Assembly: GCF_964019385.1 (NCBI RefSeq)
Contig: NC_088649.1
Coordinates: 14,990,851 to 15,054,850 of the forward strand
Direction: 5' to 3'
DNA: 64,000 nucleotides
Origin: Sycon ciliatum
Taxonomy: Eukaryota > Porifera > Calcarea > Leucosolenida > Sycettidae
Shown here: piece by piece, positions 34,428-44,689 of the stretch
Layout: the number at the start of each line of letters is the position of its first letter
Numbering within the stretch: the first letter of the stretch is position 1
Position numbers and translations under genes: made by a program
The notes under the pieces: generated by a model
The model's input: only the letters and a program-made list of their open reading frames with translations
What the model was told of the DNA's origin: nothing
Databases searched by the model: none

Positions 34428-35237
34428 GTGCCAGTGGTAAAGACTGAGCCAACACAGAATGCAGTGCCGTGTGGGAGAGCTAGGCTGCCCAAGTTGCCAA
34501 CTCCAGCAGCACCACCGTCGCCCTTGCCACCACCAGAACCGCCACCGGCTCTTCTTGTGGCGGGGGCTGGGGTGGACCCACCTACACTCGCGCTGGCATC
34601 ACCAACTCTCACACGAATTGCCACGCCGCCCACATTAATCCAGAGACCTCGGAGGGCAACAGCAAACTACTCCACAGAGATCTATGCCAGAAACGGCCAA
34701 GGACCGCGCGTTGTGGACAGTACCAACAGGAGGAGGGTCGAGCAGTATCATGAGTCAGTGAGTGAAGCGGATCTGGAGGAACAACTCCGCTCACGGGACG
34801 AGCAGCTAGCAAATGGGAGACAAGTGGTCTGTACTGAAACGGAGGATGAGACGGATGATCAGAGGATGGAAGGGGAATTGGATGACGAAACGGTTGGTGA
34901 GGAGACAGAGGACGAGGCAGATGATGGTGGTGATGATGATCGTGAGGATGACGAGCGGAACGAGGAAGAGGACGATGAGATGGACGAGGAGGAGTCGGGT
35001 GGGAAGAAGCGAGATGAGGCGGATGAATGTGTTGATCGTAAGAAGTCAGCTGTGTATCTACACTTGTTATCTCGTCCTGACTGTCTTGGTGTGTATGATG
35101 ACTCTCATTTTTCTGTACTGTGTCGTGCGCGTTATGTCCAACAGTTGAAAGTCCTTGAGGCAGTTTGTATACGGATTCATAAGCCTGTTTTGTGTAAGCA
35201 GAAAGAGCACGTTGTTGCACTGAAGTTGTATTCGTAG
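34428..35237 (+). CDS. Penelope-like endonuclease C-terminal region with acidic linker
   Basis: A 269-aa frame. Proline-rich N-terminal part (APPSPLPPPEPPP), then about 90 residues dominated by Glu/Asp (for example DDGGDDDREDDERNEEEDDE), then SAVYLHLLSRPDCLGVYDDS, FSVLCRARYVQQLKVLEAV and HKPVLCKQKEHVVALKLYS. The last part is the C-terminal half of the GIY-YIG domain. The linker separates it from the GIY-YIG core at 34254-34350 by about 250 codons. The counterpart in element A has a Ser-rich linker instead. Confidence 0.7.
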   Translation: MPVVKTEPTQNAVPCGRARLPKLPTPAAPPSPLPPPEPPPALLVAGAGVDPPTLALASPTLTRIATPPTLIQRPRRATANYSTEIYARNGQGPRVVDSTNRRRVEQYHESVSEADLEEQLRSRDEQLANGRQVVCTETEDETDDQRMEGELDDETVGEETEDEADDGGDDDREDDERNEEEDDEMDEEESGGKKRDEADECVDRKKSAVYLHLLSRPDCLGVYDDSHFSVLCRARYVQQLKVLEAVCIRIHKPVLCKQKEHVVALKLYS

Positions 35238-35407
35238 GTTGACACTTCGCTCAGTGCCTTTTCGCCTTTGGTTATGTAATCTTGTTACCTTTTTTGCGTT
35301 TCCTCTAGTGGTTTTATTGCACCTGTATCGATGATGTTATTTCTAACACCTTTCTATTTACAGTACTTAACTTCAGTTTCTTTGGTTGTATCCTTAGTTC
35401 CGTTTTT

Positions 35408-35441
35408 CCACTGATGATAGGAACGAGAAAATCGATTCTGG
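35408..35441 (+). ncRNA. Hammerhead-like motif 8
   Basis: CCA, CUGAUGA, UAGGAACGA, GAAA, AUCGAU (6-nt palindrome), UC, UGG. Core complete; helix I only 3 bp; helix II forms U-A, a mismatch and G-C around GAA. Sited in the 3' region of Penelope-like element B. Confidence 0.6.
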
Positions 35442-35700
35442 GTTTTCAATAATACGCGAAAATGGGTGATATTCGAGGATTTGGCCCAACAAAGAGCCTC
35501 TCCACTACCGCCGTTGCTAGATCAAGCACAGGAAAGCCTCACAGTCTAACCTTCAAAGCAAAGTCCCGTGATCGACACTTGTAGGTGTATGCAGCTTCAC
35601 TTTATAAGCCACTTTATGCCTTCAAGGCAAAGCCACTTTCGGCGTAGTGTGGAATCGGCCTAACTTCAGTTTCTTTGGTTGTATCCTTAGTTCCGTTTTT

Positions 35701-35736
35701 CCCACTGATGATAGGAACAAGAAAATCGATTCTGGG
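35701..35736 (+). ncRNA. Hammerhead-like motif 9
   Basis: CCCA, CUGAUGA, UAGGAACAA, GAAA, AUCGAU, UC, UGGG. Second copy of motif 8 about 290 bp downstream, with one change in helix II and a longer 4-bp helix I. The pair in direct orientation is what a tandem terminal repeat would give. Confidence 0.6.
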
Positions 35737-35867
35737 TTTTCAATAATATTATTTTTTTGTTATAAAATACACAGTAATACATGTCAAACAAGTAACGTAG
35801 TTGCGTGATGTCTGCGGCCTTCATCCTATTCACAGCTATATTAAAATTATTATCTCCACGTAGGAAT

Positions 35868-36131
35868 GGGTTTGCTCCCCACACCGGAGCTCGCGCTATT
35901 CCGCCGACTTTACTTGACACTTGACTGACTCACGACTGCCATCCAGAGCACAGGAGAAGTCCATCGAACCTTCGACTCGGCAAACCTGCAAGAAAGCACC
36001 ACTCCCTGCTCAATACACAGTGTACACAGGTTCGATGGACTTCTCCTGTGCTCTGGATGGCAGTCGTGAGTCAGTCAAGTGTCAAGTAAAGTCGGCGGAA
36101 TAGCGCGAGCTCCGGTGTGGGGAGCAAACCC
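35868..36131. repeat. Perfect inverted repeat, 103-bp arms
   Basis: Arms 35868-35970 and 36029-36131 are exact reverse complements by eye, with a 58-bp spacer. The outer end starts gggtttgctccccacaccgg. The phrase atctccacgtagg occurs just outside on the left (35851) and about 40 bp beyond the right arm (36172). Exact arms imply very recent origin or gene conversion. Open frames here mirror each other and are not genes. Confidence 0.93.
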
Positions 36132-36478
36132 TTTCTTACAAATTATCGCCGAAGTCGCAACCACTACTTTGATCTCCACGTAGGCTATTTTTATTATTTA
36201 TTCATATTTTAATAGGATTTTTGTGATAGTGTAACTGTTGCGTAACGTTATTGGCCGGTACGGAAGTTAGCTGATTCGCTGTAGCTTTGGACTTGTCGTT
36301 GAACGAAAACAGCCTTGACCAAGTGGCAAAAGTGATTAGACTAGTTTTGAGGGTACATTGTAATTGCTCTTATTCGGAACAATGATCCTTTTTCACATAC
36401 AGCTGAGATTTTGTTCCCATTGCTGTCAGTTCACTTGAGGTCCATGTACATTGTACATCAGGGAGTCGTAAATGTTTT

Positions 36479-37265
36479 ATGACTCCCTGGTGTACATCTC
36501 GCCAGCGAGCTAGCGGTCCTGCTGATCCACATGACCAAGCGTATCACCCAAGCCGCGTAGCCAGCCGCTTGTACACTGGATATGTTCGACCTGTGGTTGA
36601 ATACGCCTCATCCCTCTGGCAATTTCAACTCTCCAGTGCTCAGGCTACTACCCTTGAACGGCTACAGGCAAGAGTGGCACGTGTGATCCTGCGGCAGTAT
36701 GGCGTGTACCCTCCTCAAACGGAGCCGAAAGCCTCACTTTTCGCGTACCTCCGGTGGCCCAGCCTCACATGGCGAAGACACATTCAGTGCCTTCTTGAGC
36801 TCCACCACCTTACCAATAGCCAGATGACGACCCTGGAGGACCTAGGCTACTCAGTGTCAAACAGCGCCAGGCGCCCCCAACATCTACTCCCACCTGCTAG
36901 AGCCAGCACACACACACGTGCCACCTTTCTCTTTGTCACCACTGCCATAATAATTATAAGGAACTCCTTCCCGGCTGCCATTCGTACTGCATCCAGCCCA
37001 AAATGTTTTACCGCTCTTGTAATTGTCCGCACACACTTTGCTATCACCCGTTAAGAGCCCTCTGGTTTCATTCCACGTAGAGTAGCGATGTCATTGAGCA
37101 TTGTGTGATACAGTGTATTACTACATTGTACCACCCCGCATCATTCTGTTTCCATCATTCTGTTTCCTATTTTTATTTTTCTCCTCAGCTTCTTCTTCAT
37201 ACCGGTAAGCTGTTGACGGAGACTCCCTCGATTTAGGCCTGTGTGTGGAGAATCCATAAATACAA
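36479..37265 (+). pseudogene. LINE ORF2 C-terminal fragment with 3' tail
   Basis: The frame carries LYTGYVRPVVEYASSLWQFQ and LERLQARVARVILRQYGVYP, the typical post-RT region of non-LTR retrotransposons. The element's 3' end near 37262 reads gagaatccataaatacaaat, repeated in reverse near 3675-3712. The 5' part is absent; the first ~25 codons before the homology are not element-like. Confidence 0.75.
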
Positions 37266-37317
37266 ATACTACTACAGTCTACAGTAACTGTTGTACAAGG
37301 TACCGTACATGAACATA

Positions 37318-37552
37318 TACAGTCAACTTGGCTAATAACGACTGCGGATATAACGACAATTCGCTAATAACGACTGCGGATATAACGACAATTCGCTAAT
37401 AACGACTGCGGATATAACGACAATTCGCGAATAACGACATAATTTTCATGCCCAGAGCCAATACAAGTCCCATCCAGGTATAACGACACTTCGCGAATAA
37501 GGACACTTTTCTGATGCCCCGCCGAGTGTCGTTATAAGCGAAGTTGACTGTA
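37318..37552. mobile_element. pogo-like MITE, family 1, copy C with internal triplication
   Basis: Ends TACAGTCAACTTGGCTAATA and GAAGTTGACTGTA. The segment cgctaataacgactgcggat and following ataacgacaatt occurs about three times at the left end, unlike copies A and B. Confidence 0.85.
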
Positions 37553-37574
37553 ACTGTATATATTGTATGTGTAG

Positions 37575-37868
37575 GCGTTCGAGACACAATCTGATCTATA
37601 CCAGATAGGCAACTTTGCGTTCGAGACACAATCTGATCTATACCAGATAGGCAACTTTGCGTTCGAGACACAATCTGATCTATACCAGATAGGCAACTTT
37701 GCGTTCGAGACACAATCTGATCTATACCAGATAGGCAACTTTGCGTTCGAGACACAATCTGATCTATACCAGATAAGCAACTTTGCGTTCGAGACACAAT
37801 CTGATCTATACCAGATAGGCAACTTTGCGTTCGAGACACAATCTGATCTATACCAGATAGGCAACTTT
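37575..37868. repeat. 42-bp minisatellite, seven copies
   Basis: The unit starts gcgttcgagacacaatctga and contains ataccagataggcaactttg. Copies are nearly identical (one A for G near 37774). Because 42 is a multiple of three, two minus-strand frames run through it as repeat peptides; no evidence of coding. It starts 23 bp from the pogo-like MITE. Confidence 0.95.
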
Positions 37869-37869
37869 G

Positions 37870-39640
37870 CGATGCATGTTCACCAGTCGACTTTCTTCAT
37901 TTCAATTTAGCAATGCATTGTAATAGACATGCTCATTCTCTTGTCACGTTGTTATAAGTTGCTTCTCCTTTGTCGACATTGCTAGTAAAATATGATTGTT
38001 TTGGACGGAGCACGGAAGTAGTTTCGTTTTGTGTGGTGTGTGAGAGTGCATGTGGTGTCCTGTGTAGGAATGGTCTAGGCACCGGCGGATAATGCTAGCA
38101 TAATAACTAGCATAATGACCCATGTGGGGAAGACCGGCACTGCCCTACAAAGCATAAAGCCTCCAAATGTGACCTTGTCTAGCACAATCGATGTGTGAAA
38201 CTAGCACTACGTCCAGATGAAAGTGTGTGCTGGATGTACAGGTTCCTGCACGAGTATGAGGGCAGTACCGCGGAATCCAGCCCGCGCCGCGATAGCGGCA
38301 AGGGCTGGATGAACAGCGGTACTGGCCGAGTATGAGTGACTGGAACGTGTTTCCCGTGTGCACCCAAGCCAAATAAAGAGATACATGACAGACACACCTG
38401 CATTGTGTTTTGTGATTGTTTTCTGGTACAGTTTTTTGTAGTAGTCCATAGTGCTTTTTTTTCTCGTGGGGCCATTGACATTGTCGACTGGGCATCGGGC
38501 ATTCTGGCTGTTCTGTTCCTACGGATTCTTCCCACGTCTTGATCGGAAACCTCGGCAAATAATTGCGCGGGTCCTGCAGGTTGCTGAGCATTGCGCGCTT
38601 TGGTTGAGGCTCATCCGGCTCGTCCAAGATCTCCTTCGCGAGCGACTCTGCAATAAAAGTTTCAGTCTCAACCTCAACCTTTCGGAGGAGCTCAGTCACA
38701 TCGCCAATATCGTTCAACAAAGGGGCTTCTTTTCTCCCAGTTCCAGATCAAATGTTGGAGCGCCATGATGACAGTTGTGGTTGCAAACAGTCGCTCTTCT
38801 GCTTTCTTTATTTTACCAGTAACCAATGAAAAACCATGAAGTAGAGAGTCAGTCCAGTGACGACGCCGACGGGCATGCCGGGCAGTGGGATCCGTTCCTG
38901 CCCGTCGTCAAGTGACGACGGGCAGTGGAATCCGTTCCTGCCCGTCGTCACTTGACGACGGGCAGTGGATCCAGTTCCATCACCTTTGAGCAGGCAGGAC
39001 CGCGCTTTCCAGCCCGTGCTGTTTGATCTGTCATTGGTCAACTCCAAGGCGACAATCACGTGACATACGGGAATTAGTATTTACCGCCATTTTGCCAGGT
39101 GCGTGTTTACAAGCTGCTAAATATGGTGGCGACTAGGGAGTCGTAAAATACCCTGGTGGTACATCAACATGGTGGCGACAAAACGTCGAGCTCACATGCA
39201 CTAATATAGAGTACATGTAGCATTACTGCATCAACAGTGTATGGACAGGTATTATCAGTACTCCCTGCTTGGGGCCCCTGCCCTTGGCGTCCACAAATTG
39301 CCGCAGTTCGCACACAGTATACAAAACACACACGCGCGCACGCGCACAGCTGTACAACAAGTACGGGTGGTAGGAAACAGATTCACAACTCGACAAGCCG
39401 TCGGATATGAGGACTGATTGGAAACTAACTTGTGCGGTGAGAGCTCACGGGATTTCGCACCTCCCCCCCCCCCCCCCCGCCTCCTCCCGGATCCCCAAAC
39501 CACCGACCTTTTGCTGGGTGAATTCGTTGCGCGTTTTACCACTTCACTTTCGCTGCCAGGCGCTACCTGTTAAATCTATAGCGAGTTGTAGCCCTTGGCG
39601 GCTATGCCTGCAGAACAATTGAAAGAATTTGATACCTTTT
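37870..39640. other. No confident gene; includes an unrecognised 191-codon frame
   Basis: The minus-strand frame 38145-38720 begins MLNDIGDVTELLRKVEVETE and is acidic and helix-like for its first 50 residues, then loses protein character. No family recognised; it may be an exon, a transposase scrap or chance. Near 38875-38970 the phrase cgacgggcagtgg/ttcctgcccgtcg recurs in direct and inverted orientation. A poly-C run lies at 39461-39478. Confidence 0.4.
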
Positions 39641-39644
39641 CTGG

Positions 39645-39828
39645 TACCGTATTTTCCCGATTATAGGTCGCACCTTTGACACTAAAAAACAAGGGTGAAA
39701 AAGGGGGTGCGACTTACAATCGAGCATGATTTACTACTGACGTCAATATTATCAAAACAGTATTGCTCAAACCTGGAAATGGGGGTGCGACTTATAACCG
39801 AGTGCGACCTATTCGGGGAAATACGGTA
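39645..39828. mobile_element. MITE sharing ends with the Mutator-like element
   Basis: TACCGTATTTTCCCGATTAT at the left and, inverted, TACCGTATTTCCCCGAATAG at the right. Inside, gggggtgcgacttacaatcg also occurs in near-identical form at 14665-14690 of the 3.2-kb element, so this is a plausible internal-deletion derivative. Confidence 0.82.
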
Positions 39829-39829
39829 T

Positions 39830-41660
39830 GTTTCATGCATGTTTGGTATGTGGATAAGGCGAGGAACAGAATTCGAGGAATTGCCCTCCAAAAAGGTTTG
39901 CACGGTTCTGCCAATTTCACTGCTCTTTTAATAGTTTTCGAGCAGAATCTGCAACGTTTCGAGCATTATCCACCAATAGCTAGTGAGTGCAACTACCGGT
40001 AGTGGCGAACAACCCTACATTGATAGAAAATAGTAACTGTTATGAAATCATAATAATATTAATAGTATTATTATAAGCACCACCAGTTTTACTTTACATT
40101 CAGCTCATGCGATAACGGTCGTAATCATTGCACGACACTGAACAACGTTCAACAGTGCTGACGTTCTACACCTAACTGGCGATCCACCCGAGTCGAACTG
40201 TTATACCATCACTGCATCAGGTAGTTTTCTATGTTTGCTCTGGCGCATCGGGGGCGCCGTGGCGCATGGCTTAGCCACTACAATTACAATGTCATGTAAT
40301 CTATGGCATGATTGGCATCTCAAAATGAGCACACCTCGTAGCTCTACTCATCGAGTCTACAAGTACAATGTAGATATATATTTATTACTGGTCATCTAAT
40401 CGCATCACCTCTGATAATCGCGCGCGCATACACTCCGCTTCGAGTGCGTAGCAAGGACTGTGGGGTGAGCTTTCATGCTTTCACACTTCATTCTTCCTAA
40501 GTTTCGCTTGTGTTTTTCTTCTCGCCTGCTCATTGGGTCATTTGTGACGCTGGCGCTCAAACTAACATGAGCGATAGAGTGCCTCGTCCTCTTGGATATC
40601 GAACTGTTCTTGTTCCACTTTTCAGTCTTGAGCCTTTTAGGGTTTTACGTCGGTCCAACGACGACTGCCGCAAGGGCCAGCTGGACAGCAAAGAGGTTGA
40701 GGCTCCAAAGTACCAAAATAATCATTGTTTCCTGCTGCAGTCCGTTGCTTCCTTGGTGCAGGTCGCGGAGTCTATGCCATGTGCTGTACGCCCGTGTGGT
40801 AGTATGCGTGGTGTCGCTACACGATGTAGCTTGCATTTGGTGGCCGCGGTGGGATGTTGTGCTAACGGGTAGTGCGGAGGTCGCTCGATGCAAGGAGCAG
40901 CGCCTGCAGCCCTGGTAGTTCCGTTGCGACGATACCGAGATACAGCGGGAGATAACAAGCTCGTGAGAGAACAGCCCCAACGGGTTACGATTGTACAGAC
41001 GGCGAACGACTGGACGGGCGAGTTCGTGGCAACGGCTTTGCCTACAAGTACAAGTCCAGAACTGAAGGAGCTGCATTTTGAAGGTTTCGAGACGCTCTCA
41101 CCACGAGCTGTCGAGGCAGTGGCTGTGTGCACTGACCCCTCGCAAGAAGACGCTCAAGCGGAATACTTCTGAGCGTGATTCGAACCTCGACATCCCTTGA
41201 AGAAAATCTACAGCGACTGAGAGCCTCGCTAGACGCGTTGCCACTGAAGGCAGGCGGCTTTGTCACCGCTAGCCAAGAACCAAGAACTCTGCTCTGAACA
41301 CATTTTTGTGGAAAGTTTACCGTCTGGTTTCCGGTACCAGGTCGCGACACGAGCACCAACAACGCCGGGGAGCTTAGCGGGAGTAGTACAGAGAATGCAG
41401 TCTACCGATCGAGAACGGACCTGTGTTCCAGCCACCCTTCTATGGAGCCTTTGGCTTTGTTATGCCTGCCGGAACTAGCACTGTCGAGTGTCGGACGCGG
41501 AAGAACTGGGGCCGTCAGTCTCGTAGCCTAGACCGTTCTTATTTTCAAGCACAACAGTCTATGACACAGTCGAGTCACCGTGTACATAGGTATGCTGTGC
41601 TTGGTGCAGTTCTAATCTGCTATTCAAGGCTTTGGTACCCGACAGTACTACTATAGTATA
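39830..41660. other. Unassigned; several overlapping open frames of 70-143 codons
   Basis: From 40510 to 41480 the sequence is more GC-rich than its surroundings and holds frames on both strands (for example plus 40888-41172 and minus 40645-41076), none with a recognised domain or splice logic. It might be a decayed gene or element. A short segment near 40250 (gcgccgtggcgcatggctta) vaguely resembles a tRNA-derived SINE head, without a B box. Confidence 0.35.
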
Positions 41661-41670
41661 GTCTTCGTAC

Positions 41671-41720
41671 AGTGGAGTGCAGTGGAGTGCAGTGGAGTGC
41701 AGTGGAGTGCAGTGGAGTGC
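41671..41720. repeat. (AGTGGAGTGC)5 tandem repeat
   Basis: Five perfect decamers in a row. Confidence 0.95.
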
Positions 41721-43041
41721 ATGCAGTCACTAATTGACGGGGAAACAATCGACGGTCGGTCGTAGACGGCCCGGCAGGTTGGCAATCCCACTCCAGTCCC
41801 ACCCCGTGGCAGTGTCAACAGATGCAACACAGGCAGCAACAAGACCGTAGTGCAGTGAGGGCAAGTAAAATCCGACTCCCACAAGCACTATACCTTGGTG
41901 GCCGGTCGACCCTAGCACTATGAACACCGGTCTCTACAGTGAATGCGGATCTGCGTTGGATTTCACACACCGGCCATCACCGTATGTACATGTATACAGT
42001 GTAGGAGAGAGAGAGTACCTGCCTAAATGTGGAGATCATCGATATCGCGCCTGGTGGACACGCTCTTCCAAGCGTCCATTCTACCGCCCCCTGCACTGTA
42101 CGTGGCGGACAAAAGGCGCAAGAGTGTCCTGAACAGCAGCTGATGAAGCCAGCTAACAGGAACCAGATCAGTATGCTGAGAAGCAAACACGCAGAAGTCA
42201 CCTGTCCTTGTCTGCCTCAGACAGTTCATTGCACGGAGCAATGGGCATCCAACGGTAAGAATCCTCCCGTTGTACACATGTAGATCTATATACAGTAGAA
42301 CCTGTAATTAAAGACCACCGTGATTAGCAACAGGGTTCACTGTACTTACTGGGTGGCTGACATCGTCACTGGCTCGCTTTGGGCCCTGAATTTGTACAAA
42401 ATTTATAATACAGTGGAACTCTGGTGAGACGTACCCCACATATGGCACGGTTCTAGTAGCCAGGTAAAAATAGTAAGGGGGGGGGGGGGCAGTTACCCCG
42501 TAACCCATTTTTCCATTTTCAAAACAACTGTCTTGCAATGTGGAATGCAACGTACGGGGCGAACACGTGACCTCACCCCAGACAAATGTGCCTTTATGAA
42601 CCCTCTACAGTGCATTTCAAAACTATAGACGGGTAGGGTTTTTGAAATATTTCAAATTTGGCTGGAACGTTTTGAGAATAGTTTTCGGAATATTGCTCGG
42701 GATCGCTCCACAATTACTCTCATATAGTTTCTAAAGGATTGGATAACAGACGCCCAATTTGGAAACATTTATGCACAAAGTGATCACAGATTTTATGTGG
42801 TATAGATGCTGGCATAACGGTTTTTTGCCTAGGTACGCGTCTATAGTTTTGAAATGGACTGTAGTACTGTCAACTGCACTTTCGTTGAATGGCACTTTTT
42901 CACGGGTTGGGGGGGGGGGGGGGGACATCACCACCCTCAAGGGTCAAGGTGCAGAAGCAGTTCCTAAAGCGGTGGGAGGTGAGTAGATCAGTCTCACCAA
43001 CAAAGTGGTAATCTAATTTGCTGCAGCCATGTCTCCCTCGT
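41721..43041. other. No gene; pogo-like scraps and a poly-G run
   Basis: Near 42293 (acagtagaacctgtaattaa) and 42411 (acagtggaactctggtgaga) are pogo-type starts. Poly-G occurs at 42477-42489 and 42907-42924. The phrase at 42612-42870 around tcaaaactatagacgggtag partly resembles 23695-23940 in inverted orientation (tagaggtctatacttttgaa), so an unnamed interspersed repeat is shared by the two places. Confidence 0.45.
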
Positions 43042-43115
43042 GTAATGTAGCAAGTTGTCATCATGTTTTCAAACTTTTTAAAGTTTGAAAACATGATGAC
43101 AACTTGCTACATTAC
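43042..43115. repeat. Perfect 36-bp-arm palindrome
   Basis: Arms starting gtaatgtagcaagttgtcat are exact reverse complements with a two-base centre. It could form a long cruciform or a hairpin RNA. An assembly or library artefact is also possible. Confidence 0.93.
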
Positions 43116-43511
43116 AAATGCATTTCTAGAGACCCGCCAACAGTCATTGCCTCATTTGTTATGTTGACTATCCAACTTGTTGAGTTCATGGAATCTCGAA
43201 TATCAAAATTCAAAATGGTCCCTTCTCAAGTTCACACTTCCCACTCCTAACTGAGCCTTGGGCCTCTAATAACCATGCTACCTAGTCGATTGATTGGTGC
43301 TGGTTGGAGTCTATGACATGCGATGTGCTGTATGTCGGTGTACGTTTGCTTGCCAGATCCTGCAGTGAAAAGTGATACCGGTAAATCTTCATTGAGCGAT
43401 AAGTGCGAATTCACTTTCAGCAGAGCTCGGGATTTACGTTTGCTCTAAAATCATCCCGTAATTGCATATACAGAATGATGATTCACTGGAAAATAGTCAC
43501 GGTAGTGTCGT

Positions 43512-43859
43512 ATTAGACACCCTTAGCAAAAAACGTTATGTTGTAACGGTATTATCGTAAGGGGGAAAAATACCGTTATTGTGGTTCGACCTTTAGCAAG
43601 ATGCACGCTATTTTTAGTACGCTGTTGCCAAGAGAATGGCTTTGATTTCGCGCGGTACAACCATTTTGGTCACCATATACGCGATACTATGTGAAATGCG
43701 TACGGACTATGCAATATTTGGCCAAAACACGTACCGTTGGTCACAACGATAAATCAGCCCCCATAACGTTTATACGCTGCAGCTTCAACGCTATTTGGGT
43801 GATCAAGGTACGAGTACCGTAAAAAATAGCGTTACCGTTGTTTGCTAAGGGTGTCTAAT
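43512..43859. mobile_element. MITE with ATTAGACACCCTTAGCAAA ends, 348 bp
   Basis: Left ATTAGACACCCTTAGCAAAA and inverted right ATTAGACACCCTTAGCAAAC match over about 25 bp. The interior has repeated ataccgtta/taacggta phrases. It directly abuts the MITE at 43861. Confidence 0.85.
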
Positions 43860-43860
43860 G

Positions 43861-44060
43861 TACTGTAAAAGCCATATTTGCAACGAAGTGATAATTCTAA
43901 CGAGAAGAAATCTGTCGTTAAAATAGAAATTTTTATTCAGAAATCGATACAATACTGTTGCTATGGAGCGTTGAGAATGAGTGAGAATCGTCACATTCGG
44001 TACACGTAAACCAGTCAATTTTAGTAACTCGTTATATATGCACGCCGTTCGAATAATGGC
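43861..44060. mobile_element. MITE with TACTGTAAAAGCCAT end, short copy
   Basis: Collinear with 19740-19981 plus the left end of that element, and lacking the 40-bp minisatellite. The right terminus is eroded (aataatggcagcag instead of aatggcttttacag). Confidence 0.75.
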
Positions 44061-44464
44061 AGCAGAGGTCGAGAATATAATTATCATTCAAGTAAATTTC
44101 TTCGCTAGCAACAAGAACAGCTCAAGGCCGGGGAGAACTACTCAACAATAATGATCTCCACATATAACAGCTCAAGGCAGCGGAGAACTACTCAACAATA
44201 ATTATCTCCACACATGGCAGCGGAGAACTACTCAGCAATAATTATCTCCACACATTGCCGGGATATGATGATGTCATCATATCGGGATCATAATGATGAC
44301 ATGATGTCATAGTAATGGGATCATAATGATGATATATGATCACATACTGATAGAGCAGTGCTAAAAAGTAAAAGAAAGATGCAGAGGTGCGGTAACCGGT
44401 ACGCAATTATGCGCCGTATATGGTAAGCAAGAAGAGTAATATTGAAAAAAGAATTTTACTCAAT

Positions 44465-44508
44465 CTGCGGCCAGAACTGTTTCGTCCTTTATGGACGCAT
44501 CAGCGCAG
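44465..44508 (-). ncRNA. Degenerate hammerhead 10, relative of ribozyme 3
   Basis: Minus strand: CUGCG, CUGAUGC (last core A changed), helix II GUCC-AUAAA-GGAC, GAAA, CAGUUCUG, GC in place of UC, CGCAG. Flanks match 27990-28110 (actcaatctgcgg on one side, aacctgatagcaatgaaa on the other). Helix II has covaried against ribozyme 3 (GUCC/GGAC versus GUUC/GAAC) while two essential core sites are lost. Confidence 0.65.
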
Positions 44509-44689
44509 CACAGAGGACATGAGGCAGAACCTGATAGCAATGAAAAATAAAATTTCCAAACCCAGATTTAAGAATTTTCGATGTTCTTCTCCGCTAGAAT
44601 TTTCCGGGCTGTTTCTCCTACAACAAAAGCCACCAGCTGCTGAACTTTGTAGGCTGAGGGCGGTTGACCGATTGCATTTCAGGTGTGAA

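Larger units (their letters stand above)
34254..35450 (+). mobile_element. Penelope-like element B, GIY-YIG and 3' end
   Basis: Begins with a Penelope-type GIY-YIG core (HLVYQFECRNCGSRYVGRT, then LTARIKKHV), continues through an AT-hook-like KRGRPRKNPP encoded near 34392, a long acidic frame, and ends with the conserved endonuclease C-terminus. The following ~200 bp of 3' region contains hammerhead-like motif 8, and about 80 bp of this region recurs at 35661-35746 with motif 9. The RT that should precede GIY-YIG is of a different type. Confidence 0.72.

Noticed and set aside
37396-37864. Open frames with repeated CLSGIDQIVSRTQS-type peptide
   Set aside because: Produced by the 42-bp minisatellite; two frames are open for the same reason and nothing indicates expression.
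38145-38720. 191-codon frame as a host protein
   Set aside because: No domain recognised; protein-like composition only in the first third and no splice-site support.
42142-42190. ctgatgaagcc as a hammerhead core
   Set aside because: No GAAA at a suitable distance and no helix I partner.
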